A stretch of DNA of 43,459 nt from an uncultured Nitratifractor sp. (GCA_947311565.1 CAMZLH010000036.1:1-43459); one strand, 5' to 3'; counted from the first letter of the stretch, positions 33,389 to 42,878 are shown. The notes: a model not told the origin generated them from the sequence alone. Translations and numbers: made by a program.

Positions 33389-33792
33389 TGAGATACTTTA
33401 TTGATACAAATATTATAATAGATTTTTTAGATGAAAAACCAGATGCGATAGAGACCTTAGTCCCACTACTTCAAGATAGTAACACTTCGATATATATCAA
33501 TAGATTAGTATTAATAGAGTCTTTAAGAGGCATAAAATATACTCACTCTAATAAATTTAAACAAGCAAAAGAAGCTTTAGAGCAGTTTTTGCAATTAGAT
33601 ATAAAAGAGGGGATATATCTTGAGGCGATAGATTTTGCTAGATTTTTCAAAAGCAAAGGAGTAACTCTAAAGGGTTCTTGTGAAGTGATTGATTTTTTAC
33701 ACTTTATTACTGCTAAACAGTATGGATTAGAGTTAATTACAAATTATAAAGATTTTAACATATTAGAAAAAAAATACAAAGAGTTTAAATGA
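33388..33792 (+). CDS. PIN-domain ribonuclease-like protein
   Basis: A 134-residue VapC-like PIN protein. Acidic residues line up with the family: D6 (YFIDTNIIIDFL), E44 (LVLIESLRG), D102 (EVIDFLHFITAK) and D122 in NYKDF, where the usual third-position acid is less certain. PIN proteins cut RNA, often tRNA or rRNA. No small VapB-like antitoxin precedes it; the partner is the ATPase gene, to which it is joined by a TGATG overlap. Its own stop overlaps the xseA ATG by 4 bases. I start it at ATG 33388; a GTG lies one codon earlier. It may be the effector of a two-gene defence or toxin module. Confidence 0.85.
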   Translation: MRYFIDTNIIIDFLDEKPDAIETLVPLLQDSNTSIYINRLVLIESLRGIKYTHSNKFKQAKEALEQFLQLDIKEGIYLEAIDFARFFKSKGVTLKGSCEVIDFLHFITAKQYGLELITNYKDFNILEKKYKEFK

Positions 33793-35018
33793 TAAGTGTT
33801 AGTGAATTAAATGAAAAAGTAAAAGCTCTACTAGAGACAACTTTTATGCATGTTATAGTGCAAGGTGAGGTTGGTTCTGTTACTTACCATAGTAGTGGTC
33901 ATATCTATTTTAATATTAAAGATGACTCAAGTACAATTAGGTGTGTAATGTGGCGAAGCAGTGCTAAGAAGCTAAAATTTAAACTAGAGGCTGGAGAGCA
34001 TATAGTAGTAGATGGCTCTTTGGGTGTTTATGCTCCAAGAGGTGAGTATCAGTTAATGGCGGTAAGTATTGAACCTTATGGTAAAGGTGCATTGGCAGTA
34101 GCTTATGAGCAGTTAAAAGCTAAACTTAAAGCTAAAGGATACTTTAAAGATGAGAGCAAAAAAGTACTCCCTAAGTTTCCTAAAAAAGTTGCTGTTGTAA
34201 CTGCTAAAAGTTCAGCCGCGTGTGCCGATATAATAAGTGTTGCAACTAAAAGATGGCCGCTATTAGAGTTGATAGTAATTGATACTCTTGTTCAAGGAGA
34301 TATAGCAAAAAGCGAAATAGCTAAAGCTATGGAGTATGCAGATACCTTAAACGCTGATGTTATTTTAGTAGCTAGAGGTGGTGGAAGTGCAGAGGATTTA
34401 TGGGCATTCAACGAAGAGATTGTAGCAGATAGTATATTTAAAGCTAAAACACCAATAGTGAGTGCAATAGGACACGAAGTAGACTTTTTAATAAGTGATT
34501 TTGTAGCAGATTTAAGAGCGCCAACCCCAAGTGCTGCTATGGAGAGAATTCTACCAGATAAAAATGATTATCTATTTCTATTAGATGAACTAAAAGAGAG
34601 CTATAAAAATCAAGTTAATCTAAAATTAAATCATCTATCAGAAGAGTTAAAAAACATAGAGACCCAACTTAAGTCTCTATCACCAAAAGCTAAATTAGAG
34701 TTGCTCTCAAACCAATTTAAGACTCTATTAGAGCAGTTTAACAGTGCAGTAGAGTTTAAACTAACTACTAGTAAAAGCCAACTGTCACCACTAACAAATA
34801 GACTAAACTCTACAATTACACTACTGCTTCAAAAAAAGAGTCAAGAGTTAGATATGATACAAAAACAACTAATCCTAAATAACCCAAAAAATAAGATAAA
34901 AGATGGATTTGCTGAAGTAGTAAAAGATGGTAAAAGAGTAAAACTTTGTAATTTAAAAAGTAGAGATAAAATAGAGCTTGTAAATGAAGAGTGTAAAGTT
35001 AAGGTCATAGTTGAATAG
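33789..35018 (+). CDS. xseA: Exodeoxyribonuclease VII large subunit
   Basis: A 409-residue protein. The N-terminal OB fold (VSELNEKVKALLETTFMHVIVQGEV and GHIYFNIKDDSSTIRCVMWR) binds single-stranded DNA; the catalytic domain carries VVTAKSSAACADI, VARGGGSAEDLWAFNEE and SAIGHEVDFLISDFVADLRAPTPSAA. A long coiled coil (about 250-370) and a C-terminal segment that interacts with XseB follow. No xseB is in the window. It is coupled to the PIN gene by an ATGA overlap, which is unexpected for a housekeeping gene and ties the ATPase-PIN pair to its expression. Confidence 0.96.
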   Translation: MISVSELNEKVKALLETTFMHVIVQGEVGSVTYHSSGHIYFNIKDDSSTIRCVMWRSSAKKLKFKLEAGEHIVVDGSLGVYAPRGEYQLMAVSIEPYGKGALAVAYEQLKAKLKAKGYFKDESKKVLPKFPKKVAVVTAKSSAACADIISVATKRWPLLELIVIDTLVQGDIAKSEIAKAMEYADTLNADVILVARGGGSAEDLWAFNEEIVADSIFKAKTPIVSAIGHEVDFLISDFVADLRAPTPSAAMERILPDKNDYLFLLDELKESYKNQVNLKLNHLSEELKNIETQLKSLSPKAKLELLSNQFKTLLEQFNSAVEFKLTTSKSQLSPLTNRLNSTITLLLQKKSQELDMIQKQLILNNPKNKIKDGFAEVVKDGKRVKLCNLKSRDKIELVNEECKVKVIVE

Positions 35019-35081
35019 AGCTGGTATGATAATAGAGTTTAGAAGAGAGTTTGATTAAGATAAACATCATAAAGCTATGGC

Positions 35082-35087
35082 TATAAT
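35082..35087 (+). promoter_or_regulatory. Putative -10 box for mfd
   Basis: TATAAT in the context TATGGCTATAATAG, 37 bases before the mfd ATG, in the 105-base gap after xseA. A GGAG lies at about 35109-35112, rather far (11 bases) from the ATG. Confidence 0.45.
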
Positions 35088-35123
35088 AGTTAATAGTATA
35101 GAGTTTTGGAGTAGATATAATTT

Positions 35124-38099
35124 ATGCAAGCAAAAGTATATGAGTATATAAATAGTAAGAGTTTAGCAAAGATAGTAGTTGTAAGTGATGATAGAGAGGC
35201 TAAAAGAGTAGCTGATGTTTATAGTTATTTAGATAAAAAGGTTGCAACTCTCCCAGATATTAGATTGATTGTAGGTGATGATACAAGAAGCTATAAAGAG
35301 GATATTATAGATTGCTTTAATGCACTACGAGAGTTCAATAGGTATGGAAGTGCAACACTTATTGCACCATTTAGAACATTAACCTTAATGATGCCAAAAG
35401 CAGAGTATTTAAGTAGTATAAAGCTAGATTTTGGTGAAACTATTAATCTAGAGGATCTTAAGAGTAAATTATATTACTGGGGTTATAGCTTTGTAGATGT
35501 AGTTACAGCAAAAGCTGAGGTATCTTTTAGGGGTGATATTATAGATATATTTCCTGCTAATAGTGAAACTCCAATTAGGTTGTCTCTATTTGATAATGAG
35601 ATAGAAGAGATTAGAGAGTTTGATATATCTACCCAAAAAAGAGCTAAAGATGAAGTAGATACTATAGAGATAGCATCTGCATTTTTAGCACTTGTGCAGA
35701 GTGAGTTCGATAGCTTAAAAATTGAAGTGGAGAGTAGCTCTTTTAGTGCATTTGTAAAAGATATCGACTCTTTAGGGCTTTGGCATTTAGAGAGTTTAGG
35801 GCAGAACTATCTAGATAGTTTTGAGACAATTTTATTAAGAGAGTCCTTAAAGAGCGAGATTACAGAGTATTATGAGATAAATAAGGAAACTACCCCACAA
35901 GTTAATATAGATAGTTTTTCCTTAAATGTTATTCCAGAGGCTAAAGAGTTTAGAGATTTAGAAGTTGTAGATATAAACTCTATAGTAGAGGTAAATAGAG
36001 ATAAAAAGATTACTATAATATCTAAAAACCAGACTCAAATTAGAGCAAGTACATTGCCATATTTAGATAAGTTAAATATTAAATATCTTGATAGTATAGT
36101 AAATATCTCTTCTTCTAAAGAGATGATTTTATCTTTAAATAGGGATAAAAAGCGAAAGAGAGTAAAAAAGCCAACACTTATTTTAGATGAGATAAAAGTT
36201 GGGGAGTATGTAGTACACGAAGATTATGGGGTAGGTGTATTTAAAGGTATAGAGAAACGAGAAGTATTAGGTAGATTTAGAGAGTTTGTAAGTTTAGAGT
36301 ATCAAAATGAAGATATGTTGTATATCCCTGTAGAGAATTTAGAGGTTATAGATAGATATGTAGCCTCTAGTGGCTCTTTGCCCGCACTTGATAAGCTTGG
36401 AAAAGCTTCGTTTGCGAAGTTAAAAAGCAGAGTAAAAGAGAAACTATTTGCAATTGCTAGAGAGTTAATGGAGCTAAATGCAAAAAGAGTCTTAAAAAAG
36501 GGTATTAAACTAGTAGTCGATAGAGGAGTTCAAGAGCTCTTTTTAAAAGAGGCAGGTTTTGACCATACACAAGATCAGATGCAAGCTATAGAGGATATAT
36601 TAGATGAGCTAAGTAGTGGTAGAATTATGGATAGGTTACTTAGTGCAGATGTAGGATTCGGAAAGACAGAAGTTGCAATGAATGCAATATTTGCAATAGT
36701 TAAAAATGGATATCAAGCAGCACTGGTTGCACCAACTACACTACTAACTGCGCAACACTTTAATAGTCTCAAAGAGAGGTTTGAGAGTTGGGATGTTAAG
36801 ATAGCAAAGGTAGATAGATTTACTACAGCAAAATCTAAAAAAGCTATAATGCAGATGCTTCAAGATGGAGAGGTAGATGTTGTAGTTGGAACTCACGCTT
36901 TACTTAATGCAAAATTTAAAAAGTTAGCACTTGTAGTAATTGATGAAGAGCATAAGTTTGGAGTAAAACAGAAAGAGGCGCTTAAAGCTTTAACCATTGA
37001 TACACATCTTTTATCTATGTCTGCAACACCAATTCCTCGTTCACTTAATATGGCACTTTCGCAAATTAAAACATTTAGCGAAATTTTTACACCACCTATA
37101 TCTAGAGTAGGGATTAGAACATTTGTTAAAGATTACGATGCAAAAGTAATTAAAGAGGCTATAAGCAGAGAGCTTCGCCGTGGAGGTCAGGTCTTCTATG
37201 TATTTAACTCTATTGCGGCTATAGAGGAGAAAAAAAGAGTTCTATTAGATGAAATGCCAAATTTACGTATTACAGTTTTACACTCTAAAATTCCACCAGC
37301 AACTACAGAAAAAGAGATGATAAAGTTTGAAAATAGAGAGTATGATTTGCTACTAAGTACCTCTATAGTAGAGTCTGGAATACATTTACCAAATGCAAAT
37401 ACTATGATAGTAGATGGCTCTCAAAACTTTGGAATTGCAGATTTGCATCAGCTTAGAGGAAGAGTGGGTCGAGGTGGTAAAGAGGGGTATTGCTACTATT
37501 TAGTAGATAATAAAGAGACCCTTAAAGATAATGCAAAAAGAAGACTTTTAGCACTAGAGAGCCATAGTAATTTAGGAAGTGGTGCAGTTTTAGCAATGCA
37601 TGATTTAGAGATTCGTGGTGGTGGTAATTTGGTTGGTGAAGCGCAGAGTGGACATATAAAACAGATTGGATACTCATTATACTTAAAGATGTTAGAAGAT
37701 GCTATAAGATTACTTAGTGGGCAGAGTAAAGAGAGTAAAGTAAGTGTAGAGATAAAATTAAGTGTAGATGCCTACTTAAGTGATGATTTAATTACCGAAG
37801 ATAGGCTTAGATTAGAGCTTTATAGACGACTCTCTCAAGCAGATACAACAGTAGAAGTTTATGAGATAGAGGAGGAGATAGTAGATAGATTTGGAGAGCT
37901 AGATAAGCTAACCAAGCAGTTTATAGACTTAATGATTGTTAAGGTGTTGGCTAAAGATAGGGGTGTTAAGAAGGTATCTAGCTATGAGCAAAGAGTTTTT
38001 ATAGAGTATCCAGAGGATGGTAAAGATAGAGTAACTCTACAAGCTAATAGTAAAGATAGTGACGATATTATTGCTAAAACTTTAGAATTTTTTAAGTAG
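35124..38099 (+). CDS. mfd: Transcription-repair coupling factor Mfd
   Basis: A 991-residue translocase that removes RNA polymerase stalled at lesions and recruits UvrA. The N-terminal UvrB-like region has SFRGDIIDIFPANSETPIRLSLF; the RNA polymerase interaction domain begins around VGEYVVHEDYGVGVFKGIE; the motor has Walker A ADVGFGKTEVA, DEEH box VVIDEEHKFG, motif III SATPIPRSLNMALSQI, and motif VI RGRVGRGG. The C-terminal TRCF domain ends the protein. It is about 150 residues shorter than E. coli Mfd, as is normal in this phylum. Confidence 0.97.
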   Translation: MQAKVYEYINSKSLAKIVVVSDDREAKRVADVYSYLDKKVATLPDIRLIVGDDTRSYKEDIIDCFNALREFNRYGSATLIAPFRTLTLMMPKAEYLSSIKLDFGETINLEDLKSKLYYWGYSFVDVVTAKAEVSFRGDIIDIFPANSETPIRLSLFDNEIEEIREFDISTQKRAKDEVDTIEIASAFLALVQSEFDSLKIEVESSSFSAFVKDIDSLGLWHLESLGQNYLDSFETILLRESLKSEITEYYEINKETTPQVNIDSFSLNVIPEAKEFRDLEVVDINSIVEVNRDKKITIISKNQTQIRASTLPYLDKLNIKYLDSIVNISSSKEMILSLNRDKKRKRVKKPTLILDEIKVGEYVVHEDYGVGVFKGIEKREVLGRFREFVSLEYQNEDMLYIPVENLEVIDRYVASSGSLPALDKLGKASFAKLKSRVKEKLFAIARELMELNAKRVLKKGIKLVVDRGVQELFLKEAGFDHTQDQMQAIEDILDELSSGRIMDRLLSADVGFGKTEVAMNAIFAIVKNGYQAALVAPTTLLTAQHFNSLKERFESWDVKIAKVDRFTTAKSKKAIMQMLQDGEVDVVVGTHALLNAKFKKLALVVIDEEHKFGVKQKEALKALTIDTHLLSMSATPIPRSLNMALSQIKTFSEIFTPPISRVGIRTFVKDYDAKVIKEAISRELRRGGQVFYVFNSIAAIEEKKRVLLDEMPNLRITVLHSKIPPATTEKEMIKFENREYDLLLSTSIVESGIHLPNANTMIVDGSQNFGIADLHQLRGRVGRGGKEGYCYYLVDNKETLKDNAKRRLLALESHSNLGSGAVLAMHDLEIRGGGNLVGEAQSGHIKQIGYSLYLKMLEDAIRLLSGQSKESKVSVEIKLSVDAYLSDDLITEDRLRLELYRRLSQADTTVEVYEIEEEIVDRFGELDKLTKQFIDLMIVKVLAKDRGVKKVSSYEQRVFIEYPEDGKDRVTLQANSKDSDDIIAKTLEFFK

Positions 38100-38161
38100 T
38101 TTATTAATTGTTAATTTAATTTTAGTAGAATATCTTCTATTTATGTCTATTAGGAGTTATT

Positions 38162-39106
38162 TTGGATACCATTAGTAAAATTAGAGCAGAAGTTCATAAA
38201 GTTGTAGTTGGACAAGAGAAGATGGTAGAGTCTTTACTTGTGGGGCTTATTTGCCAGGGGCATATATTGCTAGAGGGTGTGCCTGGTGTTGCAAAAACAA
38301 CTACTATTAATGCTTTGGCTAAATCTTTAGGGTTAGACTTTAAGAGGGTTCAGTTTACTCCAGACCTTCTGCCTAGCGATATTATAGGTACAGAGATTTA
38401 TGATCCAACTACAAATAGCTTTAAGATTAAAAAAGGTCCAGTATTTACAAATTTACTATTAGCAGATGAGATAAATAGAGCTCCTGCTAAGGTTCAGTCG
38501 GCACTACTAGAGGTTATGCAGGAGAGACAATTGACAATTGGAGATGATACTTTTGCATTAGATTTGCCATTTTTGGTTATGGCTACACAAAACCCAGTAG
38601 AACAAGAGGGGGCTTATGAGCTTCCAGAGGCACAATTAGATAGATTTTTAATGAAAGTTGTAGTTGGGTATAATACAAGAGCTGAAGAGTTAGAGATTGC
38701 AAGAAGAGTCTCTAGTGATAGCTTTGAAGAGATAGAGCAAGTTGCAGATGCTAAAGATCTAATGTTAGCTAGAAAAGAGGCGATGAGTGTTCACTTAGAT
38801 GTAGAGATAGAGAAGTATATAATAGAGCTTATATTTGCCACTAGAGAGCCTAAAAAGTATGGTTTAAAAGATATAAAGAAATATATAGAGTTTGGAGCAA
38901 GCCCAAGAGCAAGTATCGATATGTATAAAGCAGCGCGTGCAGTAGCATATATAAAGGGACAAGATTTTGTCTCTCCAATAGAGATAGCATATATTGCAAA
39001 AGAGATACTTAGACATCGTATTATCTTAAGTTACGAAGCGCAAGCAGAGGGTATTACACAAGATAGTATTATAGAAAAAGTTTTAACAGCAGTGCCAATA
39101 CCTTAA
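38162..39106 (+). CDS. moxR: MoxR-family AAA+ ATPase
   Basis: A 314-residue ATPase with Walker A GVPGVAKTT (about 40-48), Walker B LLLADEINRAPAKVQSALLEVMQE, sensor 1 ATQNPVEQEGAYELPEAQLDRFL and sensor 2 GASPRAS. It starts at TTG: GGAG lies 5 bases upstream and the resulting N terminus ISKIRAEVHKVVVGQ is that of the family, while no nearby ATG fits. MoxR ATPases act as chaperones with VWA proteins; here it heads a MoxR-DUF58-BatABCD operon. Its stop overlaps the next ATG (TAATG). Confidence 0.95.
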   Translation: MDTISKIRAEVHKVVVGQEKMVESLLVGLICQGHILLEGVPGVAKTTTINALAKSLGLDFKRVQFTPDLLPSDIIGTEIYDPTTNSFKIKKGPVFTNLLLADEINRAPAKVQSALLEVMQERQLTIGDDTFALDLPFLVMATQNPVEQEGAYELPEAQLDRFLMKVVVGYNTRAEELEIARRVSSDSFEEIEQVADAKDLMLARKEAMSVHLDVEIEKYIIELIFATREPKKYGLKDIKKYIEFGASPRASIDMYKAARAVAYIKGQDFVSPIEIAYIAKEILRHRIILSYEAQAEGITQDSIIEKVLTAVPIP

Positions 39107-39933
39107 TGAATAAAAGAGGAAAACAGATTGTTCTAAAGACAAAAAAACAGGTTTTTGGGGCACTTAGTGGCAATAATATATCAGCTTTTCATGGTGAAGG
39201 TTTCGAGTTTAGTGAACTACGAGAGTATGCTTATGGAGATGATGTTAGAAAGATAGATTGGAAGACAACAGCAAGAGTTGGTAAACCATTTATTAAAGTT
39301 TACAATGAAGAGAGAGAGTTAAATGTAGTTGTCTCTACTATGTTATCTGGTTCAACATTTTTTGGTAGTGATAAAATAGTACAAGAGTATATTATTGAGG
39401 TTATGTCACTTTTAGGTTTTGGTGCAATTAGAAATAGAGATCAATTTAGCCATATACTATATGCTGATAAGTTGTATAGGTACTCTAAACCATCTAAGAA
39501 GATATATGCTGTTACTAAAGAGGTTGATGAAGCGATAGGTTTTAATGTTATTGGTAAAGAGGCTAACTTTGATGGATGGATTGATGAGCTTAATAAAAGA
39601 GTCTTAAAGAAGTCGTTACTTATTATGATAGGTGATTTTGTTGGAGAGGTTAATATATCTCTACTTGCTAAAAAGCATGATCTAGTTGTTATAGTAGTAA
39701 GAGATAGATTTTTAGAGAATTTAAAAGAGATGGGAGAAGTGACTTTAGTTGATCCAGCTCATTTAAGTAGTTTTAGTGGAAATATTGATAGTGAAACTAT
39801 AGATGCCTATAGAGAGGCTTTAGTGAATAATGATAAGGTACTATTTAAGCATTTAAGAAGAGTTGGCGCTAGATTTACAAAACTATATACTAATCAAGAT
39901 CCATATTTAGAGTTAAGTAAGAAGATGAGGTAG
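39106..39933 (+). CDS. DUF58 domain protein of the Bat operon
   Basis: A 275-residue protein. The DUF58 hallmark FSELREYAYGDDVRKIDWKTTARVGKPFIKVYNEERE is near the N terminus (about 33-70), followed by a VWA-like fold whose metal site is degenerate, as is normal in the family. No transmembrane segment is evident. DUF58 proteins accompany MoxR and Bat proteins almost everywhere; the molecular role is not settled. The start overlaps moxR. Confidence 0.92.
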   Translation: MNKRGKQIVLKTKKQVFGALSGNNISAFHGEGFEFSELREYAYGDDVRKIDWKTTARVGKPFIKVYNEERELNVVVSTMLSGSTFFGSDKIVQEYIIEVMSLLGFGAIRNRDQFSHILYADKLYRYSKPSKKIYAVTKEVDEAIGFNVIGKEANFDGWIDELNKRVLKKSLLIMIGDFVGEVNISLLAKKHDLVVIVVRDRFLENLKEMGEVTLVDPAHLSSFSGNIDSETIDAYREALVNNDKVLFKHLRRVGARFTKLYTNQDPYLELSKKMR

Positions 39934-39936
39934 TGA

Positions 39937-40320
39937 ATGTTAAGAGATATAAAACCAATAGTTGAAATACCAGACTACTCACTTTATATATTAATTGCTA
40001 CAGTGGCTGTTGGCTTATATTTTGGGTATATACTATTTAGAAAATTCTATATATATAGTCGCTCTAAGTGTAGTATAGATTGCGAAAAGTATTACTATAC
40101 TCAATTTTGCAATATAGATTGGAGTAAACCAAAAGAGGCATCTTATTTAGCAACAAAATATGGATTAGTTTTAGCTAAAGATAAGCGAAAAAAAGAGATA
40201 TTTAATCAATTAAGAGATAGATTAGATATCTATAAATATAGAAAAGATATAGATAAAATAGATAGTGAAACTTTAAACTATTATAATCTATTTAAGCAGG
40301 TATGTAATGAGTCAATATGA
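39937..40320 (+). CDS. DUF4381-like small membrane protein of the Bat operon
   Basis: A 127-residue protein with one transmembrane helix (about 16-34, LYILIATVAVGLYFGYILF) and a charged cytoplasmic C-terminal domain. Its place between the DUF58 protein and the first VWA protein is where DUF4381 proteins are usually found, and the DIKPIVEIPDYSLYIL opening fits that family. It overlaps batA by 14 bases. Confidence 0.8.
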   Translation: MLRDIKPIVEIPDYSLYILIATVAVGLYFGYILFRKFYIYSRSKCSIDCEKYYYTQFCNIDWSKPKEASYLATKYGLVLAKDKRKKEIFNQLRDRLDIYKYRKDIDKIDSETLNYYNLFKQVCNESI

Positions 40321-41233
40321 GTTTGAGTATCCATATGTATTTGTCTTATTGATACTATTTTGGATATGTTTTAAGAGATGTCCAGCTAGAGGTACTACGA
40401 TATATTTACCATATATTCATCTATTAGTAAGTAAAAATAGATTTAAGAGTAGATGGTTACTTATATTTCAGTGGGTAGGTATAGTTACACTAATTACATC
40501 TTTAGCCTCACCTGTTAAAGTTACAGAGTTTAGAAATGATAAAAAAGAGGGGCGAGATATAATGATAATATTAGACTCTAGTGAGTCTATGAATGAGAGA
40601 GGCTTTGATGACTCTAATTTAACTAGAGATAAGTTTACTGCTATTATGGAGGTTATATCTAAGTTTATAGAAGATAGAACAAGTGATAGAGTTGGTTTAA
40701 TTAATTTCTCTAGTAGTGCATTTATTGCATCTCCGCTTACATTTGATAAAGAGTTTCTTAAGGATATTATATCGAAGCAAAGAGTTGGTATAGTAGGTAA
40801 AAGAACAGCAATTTATGATGCATTACTTCAGGGACTATATATATTAGAGGGCTCTAAAGGAAAGAGTAAAATTGCACTTCTTTTGACAGATGGAATAGAT
40901 AATATGAGCCAAACGACTCATGAAGAGCTTTTAGAGGTTTTAAAAGATAGTAAAATAAAATTATATATTATTGGTATTGGAGAGGATAAAGATTTAGATA
41001 TTTCAAAGTTAAAGAGTTTAGCTAAAAAAGGTAATGGAGCCTTTTATTTAGCAACAAATAAAGGGGCATTAGAGACGATATATGAAGAGATAGACCAGAG
41101 TGAAACAACAAAAATAAAAGGGAAAATTTATAAACTCTATATATACTACTTCTATTTCCCTCTTATTATCTCTATTATCTCAATGTTACTGTTTATATAC
41201 TTTAAGAGTGTTATGGGGGTATTTAAAAGATGA
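40307..41233 (+). CDS. batA: VWA-domain membrane protein BatA
   Basis: A 308-residue protein. An N-terminal hydrophobic segment (about 10-22), a second near 50-67, a VWA domain (about 83-275) with MIDAS motif DSSES at 90-94 (D90, S92, S94; the usual Gly is Glu here), a second metal residue Thr in VGKRTAIYDALLQG, and Asp in LLTDGIDNMS. A C-terminal helix (about 282-302) anchors it. This is the BatA/BatB layout. Bat proteins were named for aerotolerance in Bacteroides. It is coupled to batB by a 4-base overlap. Confidence 0.9.
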   Translation: MSQYEFEYPYVFVLLILFWICFKRCPARGTTIYLPYIHLLVSKNRFKSRWLLIFQWVGIVTLITSLASPVKVTEFRNDKKEGRDIMIILDSSESMNERGFDDSNLTRDKFTAIMEVISKFIEDRTSDRVGLINFSSSAFIASPLTFDKEFLKDIISKQRVGIVGKRTAIYDALLQGLYILEGSKGKSKIALLLTDGIDNMSQTTHEELLEVLKDSKIKLYIIGIGEDKDLDISKLKSLAKKGNGAFYLATNKGALETIYEEIDQSETTKIKGKIYKLYIYYFYFPLIISIISMLLFIYFKSVMGVFKR

Positions 41234-42204
41234 CTTTTGAGAATATATATCTTCTGTATATACTTTTAGTACCATTCTCTTTATTTGCATTTTTAGTTTT
41301 AACTAATAAAGATGCTCTTGAGAGAGTATTTAAAAAGAGGGTCTTAAAGAGAATTAGTGTTGAAGATAGTGGAGTAAGTAGCAGAGTTAGGAATGCAACA
41401 ACTCTAGCCTCTATTTTTTTTATGATAATTGCAATAGCTAACCCTTATATAGATAGAGGTGAGCGTAATTTAAGAGTAAGTAGTTTAGAGGTTACTATTG
41501 TATTAGATATTTCGGGTTCAATGAGATGTAAAGATAGATATCCAAATAGATTAGAGTTTGCAAAATTAAAAATTGAGGAGCTTTTGTATAAGCTGAGTGA
41601 TGATGATATTATGCTTTTGGCTTTTAGTAAAAATACATATTTAGCATCTCCTATGAGTGATGATAAAGATACACTAAAAGAGGTTATACATGGAATTAGT
41701 AAAGAGTATCTACAAGGTGAAAGTAACTTTGAAACTCTAGCTAGTGTCTTAAAAAATAAGTTAAAATCAAGAAGTAAAATAGTTGTAATTGTAAGTGATG
41801 GTGCGCAGAGTAATGAGTTAATTAATTTTAAAAAAGTTATAAAATCTGAGGGTATAAAACTATATGCTATACTAATAGGAACTAAAGATGGCTCACCCGT
41901 TTTAGATAGCAAAGATAAGACAGTTTTTAATGGTGGTAAAATTGTTATTAGTAAATTAAATATGTCTCTTGCTAATGTTGCCAAAGAGTCTGGTGGAGAT
42001 TATATTATTGCCGATTATGGAGCAGAGAATATGGAGAGTATTGCAAAAAAAATAGACTCTAATATGCATAATAGTATTAAAAGTAGTTCTATTAAAGTTA
42101 GGGATAAACAAGTCTTATTCTACTACCCTTTAATTGTATCGATTCTACTACTATTAATAGCGATATCATCTATGCCTAGTTATAGTAAAAGAGATAAAAA
42201 ATGA
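41230..42204 (+). CDS. batB: VWA-domain membrane protein BatB
   Basis: A 324-residue paralogue of BatA. Hydrophobic segments lie at about 5-24 and 58-74, then the VWA domain with an intact MIDAS DISGS (about 95-99), the LQGESNFETLASVL threonine-region equivalent, and VIVSDGAQS. A C-terminal anchor is at about 297-314. The pair BatA-BatB is typically membrane-bound with the VWA domain in the periplasm. It overlaps batC by 4 bases. Confidence 0.9.
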   Translation: MTFENIYLLYILLVPFSLFAFLVLTNKDALERVFKKRVLKRISVEDSGVSSRVRNATTLASIFFMIIAIANPYIDRGERNLRVSSLEVTIVLDISGSMRCKDRYPNRLEFAKLKIEELLYKLSDDDIMLLAFSKNTYLASPMSDDKDTLKEVIHGISKEYLQGESNFETLASVLKNKLKSRSKIVVIVSDGAQSNELINFKKVIKSEGIKLYAILIGTKDGSPVLDSKDKTVFNGGKIVISKLNMSLANVAKESGGDYIIADYGAENMESIAKKIDSNMHNSIKSSSIKVRDKQVLFYYPLIVSILLLLIAISSMPSYSKRDKK

Positions 42205-42878
42205 CTCTATTTAGACTCTTTTTTATAAAAATTTTATTTTCGGTTGTGCTATTTGGCTCTCTGTTTGATTTTAGTTATATAAGTAGTTCAGAAGATAACT
42301 TTAGAGATAAAAAGTTTAAAGAGGCTTTAAGTGATTTGAAATCTTTAAATAGTGAGTCAGCAGAGATTAACTACAATATGGCTAATAATCTATATATGTT
42401 AAGTAGATATGAAGAGGCACTAAAATATTATAAAAGATCTGTTGGAGAGGCAGTAGATGAGGGTGATAGAGTCTATAATATAGGTAACTGCTACTACAAT
42501 TTAAAAGAGTATGATAATGCAATTTTTGCATATAAAATTTCGCTAAAACATAAAGATAGTAGAGATACAAGATATAACCTTTTCATAGCAAAAGAGTCTA
42601 AATTTAAAGAACAATTAGATAAAGAGAGAAAAAAAGATAAGAAAAAAGATAAGAAAAAAGAGAAATCTAAAGATGGAAATAGCAAAAAAAGAGATAAGAA
42701 AAAGTTAAATAAAAAGAGAAAATTAACAAAAGAAGATATTAAAAAGATGGAAGAGGCGAAGAGGAAGTTAAAGTTAAAAAGTATGCTAAAAGAGAATCTA
42801 AAGAGTAAAAAGGTACCGGTACTTTTGTATAAAATAGATACTAAAGAGAGTAATAAAATTAAACATAACCCATGGTAG
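42201..42878 (+). CDS. batC: TPR protein BatC with a Lys-rich C terminus
   Basis: A 225-residue exported protein. Residues about 1-20 form a signal peptide or anchor. Three TPR-like helical pairs follow (NYNMANNLYMLSRYEEALKYYKRS, VYNIGNCYYNLKEYDNAIFAYK, DTRYNLFIAKE). From about 134 to 185 the chain is mostly Lys with Asp, Glu and Arg (KKDKKKDKKKEKSKD and similar), then a short helical end. TPR after BatB fits BatC. The poly-charged stretch is extreme even for an AT-rich genome. Confidence 0.87.
   Translation: MTLFRLFFIKILFSVVLFGSLFDFSYISSSEDNFRDKKFKEALSDLKSLNSESAEINYNMANNLYMLSRYEEALKYYKRSVGEAVDEGDRVYNIGNCYYNLKEYDNAIFAYKISLKHKDSRDTRYNLFIAKESKFKEQLDKERKKDKKKDKKKEKSKDGNSKKRDKKKLNKKRKLTKEDIKKMEEAKRKLKLKSMLKENLKSKKVPVLLYKIDTKESNKIKHNPW

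Noticed and set aside
41445-41984. A 179-codon minus-strand frame inside batB
   Set aside because: Entirely antisense to a VWA protein with intact MIDAS motif; Leu/Ser-rich composition and no motif or ribosome binding site of note.
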